A stretch of 64,000 nucleotides of DNA from Magicicada septendecula (Eukaryota; Arthropoda; Insecta; Hemiptera; Cicadidae), in the NCBI GenBank assembly GCA_034769895.1, contig CM068367.1, positions 691,352,268-691,416,267 of the forward strand, read 5' to 3'. The notes under the pieces are model-generated. The model was not told the origin of the DNA. It did no database searches and worked only from the letters and a program-made list of their open reading frames with translations. The position numbers and the translations under genes were made by a program. Shown piece after piece: positions 22,436 to 33,910 of the stretch (positions within the stretch are counted from its first letter, which is position 1; each line of letters begins with the position of its first letter).

Positions 22436-24224
22436 TATGATGCTAGCGTATTAGTACATCATTACAGATTTTAAAATCTAAATTTGGGAGAATGAGAAGC
22501 AGAGCACAGGAATCAAGACTTTTTACAAAAACTAACCAATGACAGAAGTAGATATTGAACTGGAATCCAAGACCTGTGAGATTGGTAGCAAGTACACTTC
22601 TTGAACCCAACAATAGTATACAAAGAATAATTCAACATATCACTTAGTGTATCTCAGTGATTTCATATGCCATTATGAAATTGAACATAAAACTGATAAC
22701 AATGGCTGTTTTCAACCTCTTGGAAGATTATAATAAGCTTGCACCCAAATTACTTATTTATATACCAATCTACTATAGTGAAGACTATCTACAGGAAACA
22801 GATTCTTCAAGGTCTGTAGTGCTAATGTGGATGGATGGGTACTACGTTAACCGATAGAAACCCATTTAAGACAGAAGAAATGACAGACTTTAAAATAGCT
22901 ACACACACGAAATGCAATCGAAACCTTAAACAATTAATAACATTCCAATGGACACCAAACAAAGACACTTACAAACTGTTTGATAAAGAATTGATACAAA
23001 AGTGGTCTCTTATGTGGCCATACCACACTGATAATTCTAATCAATTATGGATACAAAACTAATTCTGTATGATGTTAATTAGGATACAATAACACATTTC
23101 CTGAAAAATTTTTTCATTATTATTTTTATGTAATTACAACTTTCATTATTGGCATTGGAAACTCTGAGTTCTAAGAAGCCAAAACAGATATTAATATGCA
23201 TTACAAACATCAATGACATTGTGTACACTACACATATTTAAAAAGCAAACTGTGATTTGTGATGGCATTCTCATATACACTAAAGTTGTATGTTTTCACT
23301 ATTTACAGCCTCTAAAAACCTACTGTACAATTTTTAAATTTCTACCTACTAAATAATTGCTTATAAATAATAAGTAACACTAACAACATTTATCATCTGT
23401 CATGGCTGCAGATTTATATTTTAGGCACATAAAATGTTATTTATTTCTTTGGTAATAGTGCTTATCTAACTAACAAATAATAGTCTTTTTGTTTGTCTAT
23501 TATACAAAAGCAAAGTTAAGTATTTTTACTTCTTTGTTAATATGCTGTATCTAAATTACATTATCTTATAAAAAATTTCTATCTCCGAATTATCAGTTAA
23601 CTAATTATTAACATAATGAATACATGTACAAGGAAACTACAAGTTTACTGGTACGAAATACCAATGTAAGGCAGATAAATGATTGCTTTTACTGCTTCAT
23701 TACCTCCATAAGGTAGTCTTATTTGTTACTAAACACAAAATGCACTTAATTTTTAATGTAAATTATTAATATTAAAACATAACCAAAAAAAGTGTGAATG
23801 TGAATGTCAATTGTAATAAGAATAAAAATTCACATTAAAATGTAAAAAGTTAAAAATAGATACAAGCTTTTCAGGTACAGTTTATCTTATGAACTAGCTA
23901 CCCTGCTACTGGTATCTCACAAGTTCATAGAAATGGCTAGTATTCCTAAATGTAACATCATCAAACTGCTACAAAAGAAATATCTGTCATTTTTTTAAAT
24001 ATTACTTTTTTTTTGTATAGTGAAATGAATCAGTGAACCTGAGTATTAAAACAAAATAAATAATATACTGTTAAATCAAGTGATGAGATAATATAAACAA
24101 CAAATGGAAATATCTCAACATGGCAGCATTTCAGCTGATGGGAAAATAAACATTTTTTGACACAGGTGTATATCACTTGATAAATATCTCTCATCTTTAG
24201 AGATAAAAATTTAAATAAAAAAAT
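22436..24224. other. Noncoding region
   Basis: AT-rich. Two overlapping plus-strand frames (22657-22857 and 22835-23062) have no recognisable domain and no splice signals I trust. Confidence 0.35.
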
Positions 24225-24314
24225 AAAATCATGTGATGAAGTAATTACATGTACATAATACATCAAATTAAAATCATGTGATGAAGTAATTACATGTATA
24301 TAATACATCAAATT
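24225..24314 (+). repeat. Tandem repeat, 2 copies of 45 bp
   Basis: 24225-24269 and 24270-24314 both begin AAAATCATGTGATGAAG. One substitution separates them. Confidence 0.9.
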
Positions 24315-24685
24315 TCAAATTTAATGATATAAAAATTATGTCAAATTCTTCCCAGTCAAAAATGCCTCGCAGCAACTTTCGAAAGACACTGAAACAGTCT
24401 TAAAAGTTAAGCTTTCCCCCCAAGATCATACAGCCTTAAGGTTCATAATAGTGGCTGTTTTATATTGTTGATCATACCATATAAATATCATGTAAGAAGA
24501 GAACATTGTTGGAAGACTTCAACAGGCATTTATAATAATATTATACTCAAAATAAGAACTACAATCTATATTTCAAGTATACAGTAAAACATCTATATAG
24601 CACTCCTCAATGGATCATCATAAAAGAGCTTTACATGGGGGTTAGCATTACACAGGGGTCAAATTTATACAACAGTGGGGGTGGG

Positions 24686-24830
<145 letters not shown>

Positions 24831-24926
24831 TAACATTCTCATTGAGGATTTACACCAATAAGCATTTTCCTTTACAACATAAAAATCAAGGTCAGAAGTG
24901 AAAACGGAAACCTTGTGCTCTGTTTG

Positions 24927-25316
24927 CAGTGGCATATATAGAATTTTGGCCTTTGGTGGGAGGGTCCAGAGTCAGGTCAGCTTCATACAAAAAAATCCAA
25001 GTTAAGACTAATCAACATTACTATCTTTAAGTTGTTGAAATCACTTTCATTAAAGTAAATAACACAATAAAAATACATTACTGAAACAAGATACTTATTG
25101 ACTGAATTTATTTTCCTATAGGCCTAATTTCATGTTTCAAACATATATGCTAATGCTGTGTAATAAACCTGTTTGTACATTAAAAAAAGGGAAACTACTA
25201 CACTAGCATACACAGATGAAAAATAATAAAACAGCACAAAAATTTGTCAACTTTTTTGACCCTCTGAGAGGGGGGTCCGGCCTGTTTGCCCCCTCCCCCC
25301 CGTAAATACGCCCCTG
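24927..25316. mobile_element. hAT-type MITE, 390 bp
   Basis: It starts CAGTGGCATATATAG and ends GTAAATACGCCCCTG, an imperfect inverted pair. G-rich and C-rich subterminal tracts lie at 24951-24970 and 25268-25302. The 8-bp target duplication TCTGTTTG is exact at 24919-24926 and 25317-25324. It has no coding capacity. Confidence 0.9.
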
Positions 25317-25733
25317 TCTGTTTGACAGCAACTTAGTACCATTTTTGAATGTGGCAACCAATATGCCAATGTCTCTTACATTACAATGGCACTGGGTCAC
25401 AATGGAAAGAATATTAAGACGTAAATTATTTTCAACTACTACATGTTACGCGAACATTTAAATTAAATTATGGAATTCATATTTGCATCTGAACTTGATA
25501 CATTCACCAACACTGAAAAAAATAGATATTTAATGTTTTAAAATACCTATGTTTAAATTGCTGTTATTTAATTATATAAAGAAGTAATACAAACAGCAAT
25601 AATACAAGTCTACAGTAAATGTTATTAAATTATTCTTAATTTTCATTTTTAGTGGGTTTCTGCAACTGTTATTTTCCCATATTCATCACTCTGTTTTCCA
25701 TTCCTGTCAAAAACAATCAGCTAGGTTTTACTG

Positions 25734-27379
25734 TACTATCTGAAACATTTAAAAAAAACCCACTGTCATCATATTTCAGAATGTTAACCTATGTGTAATA
25801 AATGGAAAGCATGAGAAAAATACATTATATTATGCATTTAAATGTACAAGTACTAGTCTAATGACTAATAATACAGTACCATTTTTTCCTACACAATCAG
25901 GCAAATTAAAGTAGTCTGCCTGAATTTGAGGTGATTCAAATGCCTTGTTATAATAATATAAAGTACATAATCTTATTTGATTGACAAGTTTATGACAACA
26001 TAAAATTAACATGATTTACAACATAAAATTGAAATTGTAAGTAAAACTTATTATTAGACCACAGTTGAGCATTACTTTGGAGATTAGACCTACAAGTACT
26101 TTTTTATAGAGATTTAATAACCAGTACGGGAATAAGCCACTATGGAATGAATACATGATTGAATATTTTTGCAATGTCAACTATAATTATAATGATATAA
26201 AAATAAGAGTTGTGCAGTGTTTTAGCATCCACCTCAAAATGTTATACAGTACAAATGATAAAAATCATTGCTAAAATGATAATTGTTACTGTTAAATTGC
26301 TACAAATAATATAAAAATATAATATATGAAAATCAACTGACTTCAACTGAAGTATGGTTTTGCTCTTCATAACCACTTTGAACCATTGTTTGAAACAGTT
26401 TGAATAATAAATGTAGTTTAGGGGTGGGGTATGAAAAGTTGATGACCACTAGCAATACCTAGTACAGTACTTTACCATAGATTCAATAAAACGAGTTCAG
26501 GGTTTATTTTCAGCCAACGGTGAGGTTTCTCTAGCTGAGTAATGGTACCCGAGCAGAGTACTGTTGACTCATAATGGTGCAGGCAAATAAAAATATAGAA
26601 CTTGTATATTAACAAATTCACATGTATTGTATTCTATAACATGAAACACTCTAAATGCGGGTTAGTACAGAGTTTTATTGATGATTTAATAACACTGTCC
26701 TTATGGGGATTTTGATGGGCATTTACAATTTGGTGGGTGTTAAGTGCACGATAGCATTATACAGGAATTTCACTGTAAATGTATTGAAAAATGTATATGG
26801 CCATATATAGAATGAAATGATCTTGCACACAGATGGTGTACTTGTCATAAAAATGGATGGAAAAAGAAAAACTACCTTAGGGATATGTATGATTAGTGAA
26901 AACGAGACAAATACCACCGTTCTTAGCTTTGCAGACTTGGAGAAACTTGGACAGTATTTGAAATCTTGTTTGGTATAAACTTTTAAAATTTCTGAAGACA
27001 ACTAAGTTCCTTATATTAGTAGAAAAATGATAAATCAGTTTTATAAAAGTCAAAGCATGGAAACAGGATGTAAAGATGTCTCTGAAGTAGAAAGAAAAGG
27101 AAAGGGCCAAGGCGAGAGGCTGGACTTTGTTACTGCAACTGTTCAACATTACACATAAACCAGTTTTTATTTTTCTAGAAGGAATTTTAAGGGAATGTAA
27201 ACAGCAAACAATATTACTCTCTTCAGATTTGCAGAAAATAACAGCTTTTTCAGCTAAAATTTGTATTATCTATATAATAATCTCCTTCTTAAGGAAAGCA
27301 GAGTGTGAATTTGACATTAATGTGTGCAGAGGTGATAGTAACTGGGGACAGTTAAAATTAATGTTCAACTAAGAAAGTA
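25734..27379. other. Noncoding region
   Basis: No secure gene. A minus-strand stretch near 25890-25950 reads AFESPQIQADYFNLPDCVGK and looks protein-like, but its frame phase and splice sites do not fit the neighbouring candidate exons. Confidence 0.3.
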
Positions 27380-27760
27380 TGGTGCCAAGGAAGGTAAACA
27401 CTGTCAAACATCTGGGCAGCAGAGTCTCGGAATACGAAAAATTCCCTAATTAATTATGTTCAAGACAGCACAGGAAAATCACAACACCTTTTGCACTAAA
27501 CATGACTATTGTTGCGGTGTAGTACTGGAGGAACACATACGATTTTGTGTAAGAAATAGTAAATTATGTCTGAGTGTTTAAAAGGACAAAACCTCATTAG
27601 AATGAGGTACCATTAGCCAGAACACTTAATTAAGCACAGTACCTATAATTAGAAAGATATTAGATGGAAAGAAAAAGCCAAGAAAGGTATTATTGGAACA
27701 AGTGGGTGCAGAAAAGGATTGAAAGGATATGGTGTTTTTAAACAGATGACAATCCACACA
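27380..27760 (+). pseudogene. Eroded LINE (RTE/Jockey-like) RT C-terminus
   Basis: With stops ignored, the plus strand gives VNTVKHLGSRVSEYEKF, resembling the VEKFKYLGSxV motif after the RT core of many LINEs. Near 27655-27730 it gives IIRKILDGKKKPRKVLLEQV, resembling the GRPRxxLLDQI segment near the LINE C-terminus. Several stops and shifts lie between them. Tentative fossil. Confidence 0.35.
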
Positions 27761-29622
27761 ATATAACGACAAATTCAGAATGTGGCCATTTATTATTTTA
27801 TTGGACTGAGGTTACGAGAAGAGCTCATAATAACAAATATTCAATTACAAATGTCAAGATTTGGAAATTACTAGTGATTTGTATTTGATGAGTGTTTCAT
27901 AGTTATGAATTGATTATTGTGAAGATTTAATAGATTGATAAGAAATATTTTCAAAAATATTAGATTGACTTGGATACTTTATAAAAATTATTTTTCTGTA
28001 ATATACAAAAATATATTATTAATGAACAGCTATAGTTACTTGATCAGTACTTTGTGTTTAATGTCCTGTGGCCTAGGTTTGTGTTTGTGCCTTTACAAGA
28101 CCTGTGTGGTTCACAAATTAGGTGTACTTGAACTGAAAATTAATATGTTGGAAATAATATATTGACTACAAATATACTCTGAAATCAGCAACAATCAAAA
28201 AGCCATTATTACCATGTTTACCCAATTGTAAGAGAGAGTTTTCAAATTTTTTATATATAAAAATATAAAATCATGTTAAGTTCACGTAAGACTTGAATCA
28301 ATTGATTTGTACTTAACATTATGGATACCATCAAAAGAAATAGTTTACACTCATTTTACTGTTAAGATTTGACGTTCATATTTCCATTAGTTTACAGAAA
28401 TCCTGTTGTACTGTACAGGAATTGGCATAACATTTTGTTATACTATTTATTTTTGTTAAGTAACATTATTGTTTCTTGTTTCATGTTTTAGATGTCCTGC
28501 ATAGGGTTGCCAAAATTTGGGATATATAAGCAGAAATCGAGCAAAATTTGGTACAAAGGGACAATCTGAATTTGCTTTACTGGCGGAACGTTTCGAGTTG
28601 TGCTTATTCAGAACTATGCAATACAGTTTTTCACATTATTATATCCTTGCTTAGTAAAAACAGAAACCATATAGCCCTAAGAATATAGATACATAGGCAT
28701 GTGAATCTGATAATAAAATTAATTAAAATATGTGAGAATACAATCCTATGGAGTATTCACCTACCAGGATTCACATAGGTAATTTTGACAAGGGAATTTA
28801 TGTACACGTCTCAAAAGGGGTACACACACCCATTACAAATTCAGTCCCTCTTTTGTGTGAAGTGTTCAATTCTAAATTAATAAGTCACAAAATATGTTAA
28901 AGATAAGGTGAAAAGTGCAGATATGTCTGTCCTCTGCATGAGAGTGTAAGCTTGTAGCTCCAGAGTTTTCTGTAACTTTTAACAGTAAGTATAATAATTA
29001 ACATAGTAATTAATGGGGTTTTAACATTAAATACTTTATGTATAACAATACTCAGGTTTTCTTGCATTATTTTATATTTTAATATTACAAAAAATTCAAA
29101 TGTTTGATATCCAGCCAAGTATGCATACAAAACATATAACACTAAATAATGCAATAGTAATCTTTGACACAATAATTTCATGATTTTTTTTTTTTAGAAA
29201 TTGACTTTTTCTACTTTAAACACCTTCCAAATTGGGAGCTGTCTCAAATTTGGAGTCCACTTAAAATCGGGTAAATATAGCATTAGTATTTAAAATAATC
29301 AGCAGTTAGGAACAAATTATATTTACAAGACATAAGCATTCATGTAAACTATACATAAATTCTACAGTCACTGAAAAACTGAACTGAGGTTATAGCAAGA
29401 ATAAAACAAAATCAGATTAAGAATAAGATACACCGCTAATACAGAAAATTTTTTATTACTTTGTTTCTTAGAAAGAATGTTCTTATTTCATATTAAATTA
29501 TATTTTAAAAACATATTTGGAATATAGCTATAGTTTCTAACAAAGAAAAACAATATTGCTTTTAAATACATAATCTTAAAAATGTTACCTAAAATTTTAG
29601 AATGCAAATTTGTAACACACTG
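27761..29622. other. Noncoding region
   Basis: AT-rich. The segment 28570-28610 (GAACGTTTCGAGTTGTGC) resembles the 3'-terminal stem sequence of various retroelements but cannot be assigned. Confidence 0.3.
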
Positions 29623-29741
29623 TTACAAAGTACTAAACAATTGCTCACTTTGATAATCTACACAAATTACCACTAGACACAAAACAAGCTTATGAATGGA
29701 CTTGCATATATTTGGAAGCACAGAACCAAAATTCTCACTGT
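29623..29741 (-). CDS. Candidate terminal exon (v), minus strand
   Basis: A strong acceptor (CTTATTTTTTTCAG on the minus strand) is followed by 119 bp open in phase 1. The frame reads SENFGSVLPNICKSIHK then a hydrophobic LVLCLVVICV and ends DYQSEQLFSTL with TAA at 29623-29625. A second frame is open for 22 codons. No start Met is available, so it would have to be spliced. No family recognised. Confidence 0.33.
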
Positions 29742-30807
29742 CTGAAAAAAATAAGAATTAGCATTCCTCCATCAACATTTTTTTCTGTATGTGATGACAA
29801 ATAAACTTACATGCTACTTGTGTGTATGTGGGGGCGCTAACTAGTATAGTAAAAATACTGTAAAAGATCTGGTAATTGTGTAAAGTTATAAATAATATAT
29901 AAAATGTTTCTGATGTAAGTAATATAAAATATCTCTAATGCACCATATATTGTGATGGTTTGTTAAAAGTTAAATACAAAAATTAGGTACATAATATTTA
30001 GAAACAAGTACATTACATATAAAAATTGTCTATGCTATGATGTATACAAAAAAACAATACAAATTTATAAGGAAAGAAAATAACAATGGCACTAAGTGTA
30101 CACAGTCAACACATAATAATGAATCTTATCCCTAAGTTTTAATATACTATCTGCATATATGTATATAGACAGATAAAAGTTATAAACTTCTTTTTGCCAA
30201 AATATTATGAACTGTAAAACAGCTATTCAGTTTGATAAAGTACGTTCTACATTACTACAAATGAACTGTACATACAATACAAACAAATGAATGGCAGATA
30301 CATATTACTGATGAAAATATCTATATAAATACAGCAGTTATAACAAAAACAATACCTGTCATAACAAACAAAAACAGAACTTGAACAGTCTATAAATATG
30401 TAACACCCTCTCTAACAATGTACAAACAGCTATACATTGCTTTATATTATTACATATACATATATATAACATTATTTTCTTATACTGTTCATATAAAAAT
30501 ATACTACAAAACAATAAATTACAAAAGTTCATATGTATACATATGAATAACAAATATACATACAAGATCTAACATCACAGCACTTTATACCTGTAACGGT
30601 TACAGGGATACTGAATGTAAATAAAACATATGTGAATTATTACATGTAACTGTTATTATTACAACACAGTAAGATTAAGTAGCGGAATGAGTAATATAAG
30701 GTGGGACAACAGTAAGTATTGCTTTCCTAGGCAGCCAACTAAATGACTAGAATCTGATCAATGTGACACTTTGTATAAAGTAAGCCACTCTATCAAGTAC
30801 CAATGTC
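29742..30807. other. Noncoding, possible 3' UTR
   Basis: AT-rich and gene-free. It would follow the stop of the terminal exon at 30808 on the minus strand and has several AATAAA-like sites in that sense. Confidence 0.35.
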
Positions 30808-30842
30808 TTATGTTAATGCTGCCCAATCCTTGAACCGATCTC
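30808..30842 (-). CDS. Terminal coding exon (iii) of an unidentified host gene
   Basis: After the acceptor TTATTTGCAG the sequence reads DRFKDWAALT and TAA at 30808-30810. Joined to the donor at 31824 it restores codon GGA exactly (TTA G|GA GAT), giving NLGDRFKDWAALT. Only the coding part is given; the exon should continue into 3' UTR. Matching phase across both splice sites makes this the best-supported host exon pair. The protein is not recognised. Confidence 0.62.
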
Positions 30843-31027
30843 CTGCAAATAATCAAAATTATTACTATTAAAAGGAAAATAAAATCATGAAAAAAATTAA
30901 CAGACATTTAATATACTAATTGATAAAATATTAAAACATATTGCTAACTACTGCATTGCTAAAATATTCACAAAATCAGTTTTATCAGTTGATTCAATAA
31001 CCAATTTTATTGATAAGGTAGATAATT

Positions 31028-31030
<3 letters not shown>

Positions 31031-31123
<93 letters not shown>

Positions 31124-31127
31124 GCGC
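31031..31127. repeat. (CA)n microsatellite
   Basis: About 90 bp of CA followed by CGCGCGC. Confidence 0.97.
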
Positions 31128-31271
31128 ATTACATAAATTTTATTTATTACTGTTTTTGGTTTCTCCTGTTCAACAAGAGACATAGGAAACACAAAAAGAT
31201 ATTTTACTTGACCCAAATTCTGAAACTACTTTTTACCCAAAATAAATATTTTGTACTCATAAGACCAAACC

Positions 31272-31273
<2 letters not shown>

Positions 31274-31341
<68 letters not shown>
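31274..31341. repeat. (TG)n microsatellite
   Basis: 68 bp of TG, in inverse orientation to the CA run 147 bp upstream. Confidence 0.97.
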
Positions 31342-31344
<3 letters not shown>

Positions 31345-31823
31345 TGTGCAGCTAAGCAGAATGAAAGTATTATATTTGGCAGAGTTGATTTTGTTCTGAA
31401 ATTTGATGTTTGTCAAATTCATAGTCTGACCATAATCATAAATAATGAAAAATCTACCAATAAAAGTCTTCTAATGAAACCTGATTAATGAATGATAATA
31501 ATTATAATGAAAGATATCTTTAATACAAAATGTAAAAAAGCTGACCACTCTGATAATACAAATAAAGAATTTATAAATTTAGGATGATTAATATTGAACT
31601 ACTAAACAAATAAAAATACATCCAATGTGAATTTTATCTATATCCTGGTGAACAAGGTACACAGATGTACTGAAATTGTATGTATTTACTTGTTTTAGGA
31701 ATGGAAATGATACTTATTTCATTATTTAGTACCTGTTTATAAAATACATAATGAATTACTGTCACTGTTATATTCTGTACTATCAGCTTTAAAACAACAT
31801 ACAAAAATAAATTAGAAAATTAC

Positions 31824-31922
31824 CTAAATTTTTAACTCTCCTATTAATAACTTTGTAGTTTTTCAGGAAGTTCTGTTGTTTTTGAGTGGTCATGTATTCT
31901 ACACACCGCTGTTCAAATAATC
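31824..31922 (-). CDS. Internal coding exon of an unidentified host gene
   Basis: A 99-bp exon sits between the acceptor AACTTTACAG and donor TTTAG|GTAATT on the minus strand. Only one frame is open, reading LFEQRCVEYMTTQKQQ then NFLKNYKVINRRVKNL. Both other frames stop within a few codons. Its last base joins in phase to 30842, and also to the other candidate terminal exons at 29741, 22314, 21855 and 20385. The composition (charged, helical, with Cys and Met) is typical of a coding exon. I could not name the protein. Confidence 0.62.
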
Positions 31923-32176
31923 CTGTAAAGTTTTAAAATATTTTAATTAACAGTTTCCATAAGAGACACATTAACAAATCATAAATATACATGGAAAAGC
32001 ACCAAATTGTATGAGCTACATTCAGGATGAAGTTTCAAGTCGACACTGAGAACAAGTTGATCGTCATTAAGTGTTAGGTGCAATATAGTGTATATCATAA
32101 GCTATTATGTACTATACTGTTATACACATTTATTCTTGCATACACAATACCCTTGTACTGCAAATACTTTTTATAC

Positions 32177-32229
32177 CTCTACATTGTGCAGACTCATTAT
32201 TAAATACCGCAGTAAATGAAATGTAACAA
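32177..32229 (-). CDS. Possible upstream exon of the same gene
   Basis: The donor AGAG|GTATAA ends a 53-bp open segment reading CYISFTAVFNNESAQCR, whose trailing G joins in phase to the exon at 31922 (Gly codon). The acceptor (AAATTGTAG) lacks a pyrimidine tract, so this is weak. Confidence 0.28.
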
Positions 32230-32314
32230 CTACAATTTACTCTTACTCATAAACTTCTGAGGTTTTCACTATGAATAGCAATAATATTTACAATTTAACT
32301 TGTGTTTTATTTTT

Positions 32315-32408
32315 CTTAGTACCAAGCATTTCGTCCATTTTATGATTACTCCACTTTGAGCCACCCATAATGCCTCATCACAGAATGGATGAAATGTTTG
32401 GTGCTAAG
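32315..32408. repeat. Inverted repeat with 28-bp arms
   Basis: 32315-32342 (CTTAGTACCAAGCATTTCG...) is mirrored by 32381-32408 (...GAAATGTTTGGTGCTAAG). About 23 of 28 positions match. The spacer includes CTCATCACAG, recalling terminal repeats of Penelope-like elements, but the assignment is open. Confidence 0.65.
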
Positions 32409-32484
32409 TAAATAATCATGTGTTCCCCCAGAAATCAAGGTTGTAAGTGAACTTTACTGTCCTATGTAGTACACTATCTATAAA

Positions 32485-32685
<201 letters not shown>

Positions 32686-32991
32686 TCTTGTTGGTTTGTC
32701 CTTTATACAAATCTTCATTATTTAACCGACCTCGGCCAAACTTGGTATGAATATTACTTAGACTACAGAACACTAAGCTAATATACTAAGCTATACAAGT
32801 GGGCGGGACATTGTTAAGTGGGCGTGGTATTTCAGAATGGGTCTGTTGGCTTCAGAATTAGTGCTGAATTAGAAAGCGACCTGAACACCAAATCTGATAA
32901 GCACTAACAATTACAAGTAAAAAGGTGAAAAAGTAATTGTAGGCTACAACATTAGATATTTAGTAGTAATACAGATACTTATAATACTACT

Positions 32992-33910
32992 CAAGGGCGT
33001 TGCCAAGGGTGGACAGGGGGGCAGCTGCCCCCCCCCGAGATTCAAAAAAATGTATATAGGAGAATGAAAATGAAATGAAAACGGTGTCGTTTGAAATTAA
33101 TATAACAAAAAAATAAACAAAACAAATAATTATGTAACACTAATAAAAAAAACATCGACACAAACTATGTATACGCACTCGACTGTACTTCAAAATGCAG
33201 CGAGCTTGTGTTTGGTGTACAGACGTAGCACTCACACAAACGCACGGCATTTGCGAGGACGCGCGCGGGTCAATGTTCCCCGTCCCCGCGCTCCTCTACA
33301 TAAATTTAAAAAGAAAAAACCTGAAGAAAGAAGCAGTGACAGCGATGAGCAGGATGAAAAAGTGGAAAAGGGTAACAAAATGGAGACCGCAACGGGAGAT
33401 ACTCAGCCTCAGAAACTAGTTCAAGACCCTGGTGCTGGTGCACGTCCTTATGATGATTCTGTGTGTGCCATGTCGAGACCAAGCTCATCCAAAGGTATGT
33501 TTGGGGGGGGGGGATACCCTCAATCTGATATGCAAGTCACTCTTCAATAGCCACTGTAAAGTTCATGATAGAACTAGCCTTCAATCCTCTTCCTTTTCTT
33601 TCGTATGGCAATGCATAATATGTACTTTTTTTTTCAGATTTAGATTTGGACCCGGATCCGCATTCTACGATGGATGACTGCAACGAAAATGACATCGGTC
33701 GATTTGTTGGTCGAGCGTCGATTTCAAAGACTGAACGGAAGAAGGAATTGCTTGAAAACTGTTGGACCCCTCCTACGACGTATGACTTTGCGAAAGACGC
33801 CAAGCATTTAAGAGAAAATTCAATAATTCATGGTTGGAAACGTACTCTCCATGGTTGGTATACTCCCAGCGCCAAAAAGGAGCTTTTTGTAAATATTGTA
33901 ACGGTACATA
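32992..33910 (+). mobile_element. hAT element, 5' part only
   Basis: The left end CAAGGGCGTTGCCAAGGG, followed by a G-rich and C-rich palindromic tract (ACAGGGGGGCAGCTGCCC), is a hAT-type terminus. The transposase gene starts about 200 bp in. It stops where the first LTR of the following array begins, and no 3' half or second target duplication was found. Confidence 0.65.
33167..33900 (+). pseudogene. hAT transposase N-terminus with intron, truncated
   Basis: Exon 1 (to 33494) encodes a Lys/Glu-rich polar N-terminus (KKKKPEERSSDSDEQDEK) ending SRPSSSK. A clear 143-bp intron follows: donor AAAG|GTATGT at 33495 and acceptor TTTTTTTTCAG at 33637, phase 1. Exon 2 reads DLDLDPDPHSTMDD, then DIGRFVGRASIS, ELLENCWTPP, and LHGWYTPSA. 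These fit the TTF-zinc-finger region of ZMYM1-like hAT transposases. A one-base shift near 33885 restores the expected LFCKYC. The rest of the gene is missing. The start Met is uncertain. Confidence 0.65.

Noticed and set aside
22657..23062. Two overlapping plus-strand frames of 66 and 75 codons
   Set aside because: No domain, no splice signals and composition not clearly different from background.
25830..26012. Minus-strand frame with a protein-like AFESPQIQADYFNLPDCVGK segment as a host exon
   Set aside because: Phase does not fit the neighbouring exon and the flanking splice sites are poor.
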